From assembly GCA_013791775.1 (NCBI GenBank), contig VMTE01000022.1, forward strand, positions 1 through 64,000: a stretch of DNA of 64,000 bases. The letters are read 5' to 3'. Source of the DNA: Hyphomonas sp. Lineage in GTDB: Bacteria; Pseudomonadota; Alphaproteobacteria; Caulobacterales; Hyphomonadaceae. Each line of letters begins with the position of its first letter. The stretch's first letter is position 1. A model generated the notes under the pieces. That model was not told the origin of the DNA. It did no database searches and saw only the letters and a program-made list of their open reading frames with translations. This document shows positions 36,863 to 44,917 of the stretch, one piece after another. The position numbers were made by a program, and so were the translations under genes.

Positions 36863-37879
36863 GTGAATCGCCTGATCGCCAGCCTTTCGTGCTTCGCCTT
36901 GACCGCCCTTGCCGGCTGCGTCTCTGCAATCCCGGCCCCGCAACCGGGCTATGACCCGCTCGACGCGCAGGTAAACCTGACAGACGCCTACCGTTTCGCG
37001 GATGTCTTCCGTGCAACCGGGGGGCTGCCTACGGCCGATGCGCTCCAGACCGGCTATCTTGACGGCGCGGGACGCGGCATCGAGATATTCACGCCCGGCC
37101 GCATCAGTTCGGCCGAGAACCTGGCCGCCAGGGTTGCCGCGCGCAGCGCAGACTACAAAACCGCCATCGAGACCTGCCTGCCCGTCGTGGAGGCCTCGAA
37201 CGCCGAACTCCGGGCGATCTACCTCGCCCTCGCCAGCCTGTTTCCGGGCCGGAAACTTCCCGAAATCCATGCCGTGTTCGGCGCTTTCAACTCCGGCGGC
37301 ACCGCCGCAAGCGACGCGCAGGTCATCGGCATTGAAGTGATTTGCGACATCAGCGATGGCCCCGTCGGCGTGCGCGAGACGCTTCGCACCTTCTATGCGC
37401 ATGAGACCGTCCACGCACTCCAGCCTTCGGTGGAGGCCAAGGTCGAGGCAAGCGATCTGCTGCTGACCGCTTCGTTGCGCGAGGGCATGGCCGACTTTGT
37501 CAGCCTGCTCGTCACCGGCGTCCAGCCGTCTGCGGCGCGCGACACCTGGGCCAAGGCCCGCGAAGCCGAACTCTGGGCCGAGTTTCTGGCTGACCGCCAC
37601 TTCATCCGCGAGCGGATTAAAGTTCCCGCCGACATGAATACCGACGACCCCGAAGTCTTCGCGCGGTTTCGCCGCTGGCACGGCAACTACGGCGCAGCGC
37701 CCGAAGGCTGGCCGCACGAAATGGGGTATTGGTTCGGGCAGCAGATCTGCCAAGCCTATTTCGACCAGGCCGAAGACAAGCGCGCAGCGATCGCCGACCT
37801 GATGGCGCTTGAGGATCCCGAGCGCATTCTCGAACTCAGCGGTTACGCTCCTGGCCAGGAGCCCCCCGGTGGCCGCTGA
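36863..37879 (+). CDS. lipoprotein with a gluzincin-type HExxH motif
   Basis: This 338-residue protein starts at GTG 36863 with GAGG upstream. The lipobox LAGC ends at Cys19, so it is a periplasm-facing lipoprotein. It carries HETVH (180-184) and, 23 residues on, REGMADF with Glu207, the spacing and pattern of gluzincin metalloproteases where that Glu is the third zinc ligand. The overall form resembles DUF2268-like predicted Zn proteases. It lies inside the polyamine operon: 86 bp after the CASDH gene and overlapping nspC by 11 bases. Why a protease would sit there is unclear. Protease activity is predicted, not shown. Confidence 0.75.
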   Translation: MNRLIASLSCFALTALAGCVSAIPAPQPGYDPLDAQVNLTDAYRFADVFRATGGLPTADALQTGYLDGAGRGIEIFTPGRISSAENLAARVAARSADYKTAIETCLPVVEASNAELRAIYLALASLFPGRKLPEIHAVFGAFNSGGTAASDAQVIGIEVICDISDGPVGVRETLRTFYAHETVHALQPSVEAKVEASDLLLTASLREGMADFVSLLVTGVQPSAARDTWAKAREAELWAEFLADRHFIRERIKVPADMNTDDPEVFARFRRWHGNYGAAPEGWPHEMGYWFGQQICQAYFDQAEDKRAAIADLMALEDPERILELSGYAPGQEPPGGR

Positions 37880-38999
37880 AATCAACACCCCCTGCTTCGT
37901 CCTCGACACCGCCCGCCTCCGGAAAAACCTGGAGACCGCGAAGCGCGTGCGCGAGGAAGCCGGCTGCAAGGTCCTGCTCGCCACGAAAGCCTTCGCGATG
38001 CCGGCGGCCTTCCCGCTGATGCGTGACTATCTCGATGGCACGACGGCCTCCGGCGAACACGAGGCCATCATGGGCCACGAGGAGTTCGGCAAGGAAGTCC
38101 ACGTCTACTCGCCCGCCTATACGGAAGACGAAGTCCGCAGGCTGACGAAAGTGGCGCAGCACATCTACTTCAACTCCGCCGAACAGCTCGCCCGCTTCGG
38201 CGACATTGCGCGCGATGCCGGCTGCCATGTCGGCCTGCGGGTCAACCCCGGCTATTCCAACGCCACGCTCGGCGGCGACCTCTACAATCCAACCGCCCCC
38301 ACCAGCCGCTTCGGTGAAGTGCCGGAAAAACTCAGCTCAGTCGACTGGTCCGGCGTCGATATCTTCCACGTCCACGCCCTCTGCGAGAGCCTGCACGAAG
38401 GCTCTGTCAGCCTGATCGGGTACGTCTCCGAACACTTCGCCGCCTATATCGGCCAGGTGAAGGCGGTCAACTTCGGCGGTGGGCATTTCCTCAACAAGCC
38501 CGGCTATGACGTCGATGCGCTGATCGAAGCCATCCGCAAGTTCAAGGCGCGCTTCGGCGTCGAAGTGATCCTCGAGCCGGGCGCCGGCCTCGTCGTCAAC
38601 ACGGGCGAGCTGCACGCCACCGTCCTCGCCCTGCACTGGAACGCGATGGACCTCGCGATCCTCGACGCCTCCGCCTCCACCCACATGCCGGACGTCCTCG
38701 AAGTGCCCTACCGCCCCGACGTGATCGGCGCAGGCCAGCCCGGAGAACATCCGTACACGTACCGTTTCGGCGGCAAGACCTGCATGACCGGCGACATCAT
38801 CGGCGACTATTCCTTCCCGAAACCGCTTTCCCCCGGCGACGAGATCATCTTCACCGACCAGATGCACTATGCTTTCGTGAAGACCAACACCTTCAACGGC
38901 ACGCCGCTGGCAAACCTCGCCATCCGCTGGGAAGACGGCCGCCTCGAGATGATCTCGGATTTCGGATACAACGAGTTCCGGAGGCGGTTGGGTCGGTAG
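37869..38999 (+). CDS. nspC: carboxynorspermidine decarboxylase
   Basis: This 376-residue PLP enzyme is of the alanine-racemase-fold decarboxylase class. PLP-lysine Lys40 lies in VLLATKAFAMP. Family blocks include DGTTASGEHEA, GLRVNPGYSNA, DIFHVHALCES, VNFGGGHFLNKPGYD, VILEPGAGLVVNTG and GKTCMTGDIIGDY with the catalytic Cys. It converts carboxy(nor)spermidine to (nor)spermidine. I choose GTG 37869 because AGGAG lies 8 bases upstream and the protein begins as in homologues (INTPCFVLD); the open frame runs further upstream within the previous gene. Translation is likely coupled to that gene. Confidence 0.93.
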   Translation: MAAEINTPCFVLDTARLRKNLETAKRVREEAGCKVLLATKAFAMPAAFPLMRDYLDGTTASGEHEAIMGHEEFGKEVHVYSPAYTEDEVRRLTKVAQHIYFNSAEQLARFGDIARDAGCHVGLRVNPGYSNATLGGDLYNPTAPTSRFGEVPEKLSSVDWSGVDIFHVHALCESLHEGSVSLIGYVSEHFAAYIGQVKAVNFGGGHFLNKPGYDVDALIEAIRKFKARFGVEVILEPGAGLVVNTGELHATVLALHWNAMDLAILDASASTHMPDVLEVPYRPDVIGAGQPGEHPYTYRFGGKTCMTGDIIGDYSFPKPLSPGDEIIFTDQMHYAFVKTNTFNGTPLANLAIRWEDGRLEMISDFGYNEFRRRLGR

Positions 39000-39000
39000 G

Positions 39001-39130
39001 CCCCCTCCGTCTCACACCTTCGGTATTCGACACCTCCCCCGCTTCGCAGGGGAGGATAACGGCTTCGCCGAATGCCACTTGTCCTCCCTTGCGAAGCGGG
39101 GGAGGTGTCAGCGAAGCTGACGGAGGGGGC
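39001..39130. repeat. large imperfect inverted repeat (dispersed-type intergenic element)
   Basis: Two arms of about 55 bases (39001-39058 and 39081-39130) are near-complementary. The inner part, GACACCTCCCCCGCTTCGCA and its partner, differs at one base; the outer part is CCCCTCCGTC against GACGGAGGGG. The sequence type, 'CCTCCCCCGCTTCGCAAGGGGAGG', recurs between genes in sphingomonads and Caulobacterales. It fills the space between convergent nspC and the LuxR-type gene and could terminate both. Confidence 0.75.
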
Positions 39131-39158
39131 GCTGCCCACCTCCCCCTTCGCGCAGCCC

Positions 39159-39665
39159 TCAGCGCGCCGTTCCCGGCAACAGGTCCTCAAGGAAATAGGC
39201 CGACAGGGCATTGCGTCCGGCAAGCCCGCTCTTGCGGTAGACGGCGCGGGCCTGCTCGCGCACGGTGCGCTCGCTCGTCTCGCGCAAGCCGGCGATCTCC
39301 TGAAAGGAAAGGCCCTTGAGCAAGAGGAGCCCGACATCGGACTCCGCGTCTGTCAGGCCCCAGGCCGCAAACTCAAGCGTAATCGCCGTGCCGAGCCCCT
39401 GCACGAGTTCGCGGTTCTCCGCCTGCCAGCGACCGGCATCCAGGCGGGCCGCGACCAGTGCCCGGCGTAACCGGTGCAGGCGCAACAGCATGGCGCCAAG
39501 GCCGCCGGTCGCCGCCACCAGCACCGCCAGCTCGGCCGCGACGTGAACACCGCCCGCGCCTTCGCCGCTGTCGGTGAACAAATCGACGCCAACCAGCACC
39601 GCAATCGCGCCAAACAGCGCGGCAGTGCCCAGCAGGCCCATGCGTCCGGATACATCTTCTGACAT
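39159..39665 (-). CDS. membrane-anchored LuxR-type HTH regulator
   Basis: This 168-residue protein starts at ATG 39665. It has two transmembrane helices (about 11-29 and 41-62), a charged helix likely to form a coiled coil (63-92), and a C-terminal LuxR/GerE HTH (about 101-160) with LTDAESDVGLLLLKGLSFQEIA and SERTVREQARAVYRKSGLAGR. A DNA-binding domain tethered to the inner membrane with no receiver or ligand domain is a small, poorly studied class in alphaproteobacteria. Target genes unknown; neighbours nspC and argD are candidates. Confidence 0.85.
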   Translation of the reverse strand: MSEDVSGRMGLLGTAALFGAIAVLVGVDLFTDSGEGAGGVHVAAELAVLVAATGGLGAMLLRLHRLRRALVAARLDAGRWQAENRELVQGLGTAITLEFAAWGLTDAESDVGLLLLKGLSFQEIAGLRETSERTVREQARAVYRKSGLAGRNALSAYFLEDLLPGTAR

Positions 39666-39735
39666 GCGCCCTTGTCGCCCAATCGGCGCCAGAGGAAAAT
39701 GCGTCAATTGGCGGAGCGCGCCGCCTGCGCCGCCG

Positions 39736-40944
39736 TCAGGGCAGTTTCCATTCCGTCAGCGCACGGTCGATGACACCAATCGCCTCGCGCACATGCGCGT
39801 CCTCGATCACCAGTGGCGGGGCAACGCGCAGCACGTTGTTGCCCGCGACGCCGACCAGCAGGTTCGCATCGCGGCAGAGCCCCTGCAGGGTCTTCGGGTC
39901 GGCTTTGAGCTTGATGCCAGTCAGCAGGCCCTTGCCGGTGACGGCTTCGACCTTGTCCGGGTGCGTATCGGCAAGGCTCTTCAGCCCCTGCTGCAAGACG
40001 CCCGACACGCGGCGGACGTTCGCCAGGAACGCCTCGTCCGAGATGACGTCCCAGACGACATTGCCGACCGCCATGGCGAGCGGGTTGCCGCCATAGGTCG
40101 AGCCATGGCTGCCCGGCTGCATCGGCGCGCCGACCGCTTCGGTCATCAGGCAGGCCCCGAACGGGAAGCCGCCGCCGATGCCCTTGGCGGCGCACAGGAT
40201 GTCCGGCTCGACGCCGTCGGCCCACTGGTAGCCCCAGAGCTTGCCGGTACGGCCCATGCCGCATTGCACTTCGTCGAAGATCAGCAGGATTCCGTGTTCG
40301 TCGCACAGCTCGCGCAGGCCCTTGATGCAGGCTTCCGGCATGGCGCGCACACCGCCTTCACCCTGCACCACCTCGACAAAGATCGCGGCCGCAGTCGGCG
40401 CCGCTGCGGCGGCCTTCAGCGCCTCATGGTCACCCCATTCGAGATGCACGAAGCCGGGGAGTTTCGGGCCGAAACCTTCAAGGTATTTCGGGTTGCCGCC
40501 GGCATTGATCGCGCCGATCGAGCGGCCGTGGAAGGCGCCCGTGAAGGTGATGATGTCGATCCGGTCGGCCTGGCCCTGCGACCAGTGATACTTGCGCGCC
40601 GACTTGATCGCGCATTCGACCGCTTCGGTGCCCGAATTGGTGAAGAAGACGCGGTCGGCGAAGGTGTCGCGGCAGATCTTGTCGGCGAGTTCTTCCTGAC
40701 CCTTGACGCGGAACATGTTGGACGTGTGCCAGAGCTTGCCAGCCTGGTCGCGCAGCGCCTCCACCATCGCCGGATGGGCGTGGCCGAGCGCAGTGACCGC
40801 AATGCCGGCAATGAAATCGAGATAGCGCCGGCCATCCTCGGTGAAGAGGTATACCCCCTGGCCTTCGACGAAGACTTCCTCGGGTGGGCGATACACCGGC
40901 AGGATATGCTGGCGGGGATCCTCGTGAAAATTGTCCTCTGGCAT
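39736..40944 (-). CDS. argD: acetylornithine aminotransferase
   Basis: This 402-residue PLP class-III aminotransferase starts at ATG 40944. Key parts: NSGTEAVECAIKSARKY, FHGRS, IFVEVVQGEGG, LLIFDEVQCGMGRTG, and PLP-lysine Lys254 in CAAKGIGGGFPFGA. It carries out the acetylornithine step of arginine synthesis and can also serve as succinyldiaminopimelate aminotransferase. In relatives argD, argF and hslO are contiguous; here argF lies 5 kb downstream on the same strand. A complex AT-rich operator-like region is located 90-170 bp upstream. Confidence 0.93.
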   Translation of the reverse strand: MPEDNFHEDPRQHILPVYRPPEEVFVEGQGVYLFTEDGRRYLDFIAGIAVTALGHAHPAMVEALRDQAGKLWHTSNMFRVKGQEELADKICRDTFADRVFFTNSGTEAVECAIKSARKYHWSQGQADRIDIITFTGAFHGRSIGAINAGGNPKYLEGFGPKLPGFVHLEWGDHEALKAAAAAPTAAAIFVEVVQGEGGVRAMPEACIKGLRELCDEHGILLIFDEVQCGMGRTGKLWGYQWADGVEPDILCAAKGIGGGFPFGACLMTEAVGAPMQPGSHGSTYGGNPLAMAVGNVVWDVISDEAFLANVRRVSGVLQQGLKSLADTHPDKVEAVTGKGLLTGIKLKADPKTLQGLCRDANLLVGVAGNNVLRVAPPLVIEDAHVREAIGVIDRALTEWKLP

Positions 40945-41374
40945 CGCGGCGGCTCCGGCGGTCTGGGGGGTGTTCTGGGAAGCGCCACGCTTGAGGCGAC
41001 GCGCCCCCCAAGTCAACTCAAGCCGCAGGATTACGTCGAATTAATCGAAAGAGTGATCGAATAACAATAAAAGATATTGACGTTATTCGATATGGTCTTA
41101 TTGTTAATCGTGAAGCCGGGTTCTGGACGACAAGATCCTCCAACGCCCCTCGACTCCCCCCTGAAGTCTTGACGCACTGGAACCCGGCCTTCCCCGCAAG
41201 GGGCGCCGGGCAGGTCAGATTTTCGCGGTGACGGAAGCTGGAATGAAAAAGAGGCGCAGCGCCGTTGCCGGCTAGCTGCGCCCCTCCACCGTTTGCAGCG
41301 TTTCCTCCCAGAAACTTGCCTATCCATACGGCAACGAATCCGAAGTTGTGTCAAGAATGTGTCGAAACATTTTT
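40945..41374. promoter_or_regulatory. 430-base gap upstream of argD with a cluster of AT-rich inverted repeats
   Basis: No gene is visible. Between 41037 and 41107 the sequence turns AT-rich and contains related half-sites: a near palindrome TCGAATTAATCGA (41036-41048), then CGAATAACAATAA (41058-41070), GTTATTCG (41082-41089) and TTATTGTTAATCG (41098-41110). TCGAATAAC pairs perfectly with GTTATTCGA, and CGAATAACAATAA pairs with TTATTGTTAATCG except at one position. This looks like an operator for a dimeric regulator, about 100-170 bp from argD. The rest of the gap, 41111-41374, shows nothing I can support. Confidence 0.6.
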
Positions 41375-42082
41375 TCAGGAAATGTGATCGGCCTGCGACA
41401 ACGCGCCGGTGAGCTGGTCCGCCGCCTGCCGGGCTGCCTCGCCAAAATTTGCACGTACAGATTGCGTGAATGCCGCCTCGCTCTGCAGGATGACACCGTC
41501 GCGCAGGATCTTCAGCCCATTGGCTTTCAGCGTTGCGCCCGTGGTTGTGATGTCGACGATCACATCCGCCGTCCCGGTGGATGGCGCCGCTTCGGTCGCC
41601 CCCGCACTTTCCACCAGACGGTATTCTCCAACCGATTTCTGGGCAAAAAACCGGCGCGTCAGGCGCAGATATTTTGTGGCCACGCGCAGGCGCCGGCCAT
41701 GCGCCTTGCGGAAGGCGGCGCCGGCTGCTTCCAGATCGGCCATCGAATCGACGTCGAACCAGGCCTGCGGCACGGCCACGACCACATCGGCCCCGCCGAA
41801 GCCAAGCCGCTTCAGCACGGCGAAATCCTGCGCGCCGTCCGGGGCGAGATCATGCAGGAGGTCTTCGCCCGTCACGCCGTAGTGCAGGCTGCCTTCGATC
41901 AGGCCCTGCGCGATCTCGCGGGCCGAAAGCAGGCGCACTTCCGCGTCCAGCCCGTCGATCTCGGCCGTATAGCCCCGCTCGCCGCCAATCTGGCGCAGCG
42001 GATGGCCGAGGCTGGCGAGCCAGTCTTCGGTCTGTTCCTTCAGCCGTCCCTTGGACGGAATCGCAATCGTCAGCCGGCTCAT
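41375..42082 (-). CDS. hisG: ATP phosphoribosyltransferase, short form
   Basis: This 235-residue enzyme starts histidine synthesis by joining ATP and PRPP. It is the short HisG lacking the C-terminal regulatory domain, recognised by MSRLTIAIPSKGRLKEQTEDWL, EGSLHYGVTGEDLL, RVATKYLRLTRRFF and the PRPP-binding ADVIVDITTTGATLKANGLKIL. Short HisG needs HisZ, which is encoded immediately upstream with a 4-base ATGA overlap. Third gene of hisS-hisZ-hisG. Confidence 0.95.
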   Translation of the reverse strand: MSRLTIAIPSKGRLKEQTEDWLASLGHPLRQIGGERGYTAEIDGLDAEVRLLSAREIAQGLIEGSLHYGVTGEDLLHDLAPDGAQDFAVLKRLGFGGADVVVAVPQAWFDVDSMADLEAAGAAFRKAHGRRLRVATKYLRLTRRFFAQKSVGEYRLVESAGATEAAPSTGTADVIVDITTTGATLKANGLKILRDGVILQSEAAFTQSVRANFGEAARQAADQLTGALSQADHIS

Positions 42083-43200
42083 GCGCCTGCCCTCCGCACA
42101 CGCACCATCCGGTCCGGGCGCACCACGCCGCCGATCCCGGTGGCCGACACACGCCCCGACGAGAGACCCGCAATCAGCCCGTCATACCGCCCGCCCGCCG
42201 CCACCGGCTGCGTCGGCGCGAGGCCCTCGGCCAGCACCTCGAAGACGAAGCCGTCATAATAGGTGAACCGCCGCCCGAACCCGGCGCGGAACGCCGCGGT
42301 CCGGCGCGCGCCGGGGACCAGCGCCAGGATTTTCTCGACCCGCAAAGCGAAAGCCGCCAGCGCGGTCTCCGCGCCCGGCAGCCCCTGCGCGCGGGCCAGC
42401 GCCGCCAGCCGCTCGGGCGCCTCGGCCAGCGGGCAATCCACATCCCGCAAGGCGAGCAGCGCCGTGCGGGCCGCGTCCGGCAATCCGCCTGCCTCGATGG
42501 CGGCGCGCCGGGCGCGCAGGCCGTCCACGATTTCGGCAAGGCTGCGCGCGCCGGCCAGCGGAATGGCGCGCGCGGCGAGCACTGCGCCCAGCGCCGCCTC
42601 GGCGTCATCCGCCTCCAGCGCCGCAAGAACATCCGTATCCAGAGGACGCGACGCCGCATCGAGCACCGCGCGCACGCCGCCCTCCTGGCGGAAGGCGCGC
42701 TTCAGCAGGTCCGTCGTTACTCCCGGCAGACCGAGCGCATCAATGAAGGCCGGAAAGATCGCCAGATCACCCGTGACGATGGATTTCGGCTGCACACCGC
42801 AGGCTTCGACCGCCCGGTGAACCAGCGCGAAGAGGTCCGCGTCAGCAGCGGGGTCCGCCCCATAGCCGAACCGCTCGAGGCCGACCTGCGTGAACTCGAA
42901 CGGATCATCCGGCGCGGCCGGCAGCCGGAAGGCGCGCGCCGCGTAGGTATAGGTCTTGGCCGAGGCGCCGGCCTCGCCCAGCCGCGCGGCCTCGCGCTGC
43001 GCCACCGGCAGCGTCAGGTCCGGCCGCATCACCATTTCGGCGCCGCGATTATCCGTGAACACACACAGGCGCGCCCTTACCGCCTCGCCGGACAGTTCCA
43101 GCGGAATGTCCGCCGGCAGAACATAGTCCGGATCAATCGGCGTGCCGCCCGCAGCTTCAAACACCGCGCGTGCCACCGCCACCAGGGCGTCCCGGTTCAT
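42079..43200 (-). CDS. hisZ: HisZ, regulatory subunit of ATP phosphoribosyltransferase
   Basis: This 373-residue protein is a histidyl-tRNA-synthetase-like subunit without tRNA charging. It has class II core remnants (RGAEMVMRPDLTLPVAQ, QVGLERFGYG) and a shortened C-terminus (RRFTYYDGFVFEVLAEG, AAGGRYDGLIAG). It lacks the anticodon-binding domain of true HisS. It forms a complex with short HisG and gives histidine feedback. It overlaps hisS and hisG by 4 bases each. The central segment 200-300 is Ala/Arg rich and poorly conserved. Confidence 0.92.
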   Translation of the reverse strand: MNRDALVAVARAVFEAAGGTPIDPDYVLPADIPLELSGEAVRARLCVFTDNRGAEMVMRPDLTLPVAQREAARLGEAGASAKTYTYAARAFRLPAAPDDPFEFTQVGLERFGYGADPAADADLFALVHRAVEACGVQPKSIVTGDLAIFPAFIDALGLPGVTTDLLKRAFRQEGGVRAVLDAASRPLDTDVLAALEADDAEAALGAVLAARAIPLAGARSLAEIVDGLRARRAAIEAGGLPDAARTALLALRDVDCPLAEAPERLAALARAQGLPGAETALAAFALRVEKILALVPGARRTAAFRAGFGRRFTYYDGFVFEVLAEGLAPTQPVAAGGRYDGLIAGLSSGRVSATGIGGVVRPDRMVRVRRAGA

Positions 43201-44669
43201 CGCTGCGCCTCGACGATGGCGCGCACGGCGGCCACCATTTCGGCGCGCGGCACTTCGATCTGCCCGGGCCGGGCTTCGCGGTATTCCTCGTTCGACGAGA
43301 TGGCCTTCGCCTTCAGCGCGCCCATCTCAAGATCCTTGATCGTCACTGTGCCCTTGGCCACCTCGTCGCCGCCGACGATCACCACCGCCGGCGAGGACCG
43401 CCGGTCTGCATATTTCATCTGCGGGCGCATGCCGGAGGCGCCCATATAGGCCTCGGCGCGGATGCCCGCCCGGCGGAGTTCTGCCGCGAGGCCCAGCGCG
43501 AGGCCCGGATTGTCCTTGTCCAGATTGAGCACGACCACCGGGCCATCAAGCGTTGCGCCTTCGCCGAGAATGGCGAGCGCTGCGGCCAGCCGCGAAATGC
43601 CGATGGAGAAGCCCGTGGCCGGAACCGTCTCACCGGTGAACCGCGCGACGAGATCGTCATACCGCCCGCCGCCGCCGATGGAGCCGATCCGGTAGGTCTT
43701 GCCGTCTTCGCCGGTCACTTCCCGCAGCAGCTCCGCCTCGAACACGGGTCCGGTATAATATTCCAGTCCTCTGACCACGGACGGATCGATCTTCACGTCG
43801 TCCTCGGGCGCGCCCAACGCCTCGAGGGCCAGCGCGATGGCTTCCAGTTCGGCAAGGCCCGCCTTGCCTTCCTCGGTGAAGCCGGCCGCCTTGGCGAGAT
43901 TGGCGAGCGTCACCGCGCGCGTGGCCGCGCCGGCCTGCGCGAAGGCGAGCACGCGCTTCACATCGTCCGCGCCGAGCCCGGCGCCCTTGGTAAAGTCGCC
44001 GCTGTCATCCTTGCGCCCGGTGCCAAGCAGGTCAGCTACGCCCGAAGCGCCCAGCCGGTCCAGCTTGTCGAGCGCGCGCAGGATGGCGAGGCGCGTTGCC
44101 GGTGTCTCAGCGCCGACCGAATCCAGCACGCCGTTGAGCAGCCGCCGGGTGTTCACGCGGATCACGAACTCGCCGGGCTTCATGCCGATGGCGCGCAGCG
44201 CTTCGGCGCCCATCGCGATCATCTCGGCATCGGCATGAAAGCCGGGCGCGCCCACCGTGTCGGCGTCGCACTGCCAGAATTCGCGGAACCGTCCGGGGCC
44301 GGGTTTCTCGTTGCGCCAGACCGGGCCTGCGGCGTAGCGCCGGAACGGCCGGCCGAGCCCCTGCCCCTGCTCCGCCACGAACCGCGCGAGCGGGGCGGTC
44401 AGGTCATAGCGCAGCGCCATCCATTGTTCGTCATCGTCCTGCAGGGCGAACACGCCGGCGTTCGGCCGGTCGGCATCCGGCAGGAACTTGCCGAGCGCGT
44501 CGGCATACTCGAACGCGCCGGTGTCGAGCGCTTCGAAACCCCACTGGCGGTAAACGCCGGTGACCGTCTCCACGAGCCGCGCCTGCGCATGGATCAGGCC
44601 TTCCCGTTTGTCGGGAAAGCCGCGCGGCTTGCGGGCGAGATCCTTGCCTGAAAGGGGGGCATCGGTCAT
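43197..44669 (-). CDS. hisS: histidine-tRNA ligase
   Basis: This 490-residue class II synthetase has motif 2 (YAAGPVWRNEKPGPGRFREFWQCDADTVG), histidine motif GLEYYTGPVFEAEL and SIGGGGRYDDLV, and a C-terminal anticodon-binding domain (VVVLNLDKDNPGLALGLAAELR). The start ATG 44669 is preceded by AAGGGGGGC. The KPRGFPDKREGLIHAQARL start is the alphaproteobacterial form. It heads the hisS-hisZ-hisG operon; coupling tRNA charging with the first histidine-pathway step is common in this class. Confidence 0.95.
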   Translation of the reverse strand: MTDAPLSGKDLARKPRGFPDKREGLIHAQARLVETVTGVYRQWGFEALDTGAFEYADALGKFLPDADRPNAGVFALQDDDEQWMALRYDLTAPLARFVAEQGQGLGRPFRRYAAGPVWRNEKPGPGRFREFWQCDADTVGAPGFHADAEMIAMGAEALRAIGMKPGEFVIRVNTRRLLNGVLDSVGAETPATRLAILRALDKLDRLGASGVADLLGTGRKDDSGDFTKGAGLGADDVKRVLAFAQAGAATRAVTLANLAKAAGFTEEGKAGLAELEAIALALEALGAPEDDVKIDPSVVRGLEYYTGPVFEAELLREVTGEDGKTYRIGSIGGGGRYDDLVARFTGETVPATGFSIGISRLAAALAILGEGATLDGPVVVLNLDKDNPGLALGLAAELRRAGIRAEAYMGASGMRPQMKYADRRSSPAVVIVGGDEVAKGTVTIKDLEMGALKAKAISSNEEYREARPGQIEVPRAEMVAAVRAIVEAQR

Positions 44670-44775
44670 GGGCTGGGCCTGTGGATTGAGTTCGCCCCGC
44701 ACCTAGCGCCGGGGGGCTGCGGCGGCAAGGCCCTCACCTTCCAAGCCCTTCGGGCGCGCCCCTGCCCGCTACAGC

Positions 44776-44803
44776 TTGACGGCCAAGGGCGAAGCCCTAT
44801 TTT
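44776..44803 (+). promoter_or_regulatory. candidate sigma-70 promoter of the TerC gene
   Basis: TTGACG (44776-44781) and TATTTT (44798-44803) are separated by 16 bp, about 115 bp before the start codon. Both boxes are close to the housekeeping consensus. The leader was inspected for a manganese (yybP-ykoY) riboswitch and none was recognised. Confidence 0.45.
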
Positions 44804-44917
44804 GATGCTACAGACTTGGAACCGGGCCCCTCTGGCATTTGCGGCGGCAGATGCGATGTCGGATCCCTCACGGATATTGCGCTGACGCGGCGCGCTTCTC
44901 CGGAAACCCGAAAACCC

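Noticed and set aside
39001-39130. CRISPR-like or transposon reading of the repeated CCTCCCCCGC arms
   Set aside because: One inverted pair without spacers or a transposase; fits a dispersed intergenic palindrome.
44703-44917. yybP-ykoY manganese riboswitch before the TerC gene
   Set aside because: The conserved loop sequences of that riboswitch are not recognisable here.
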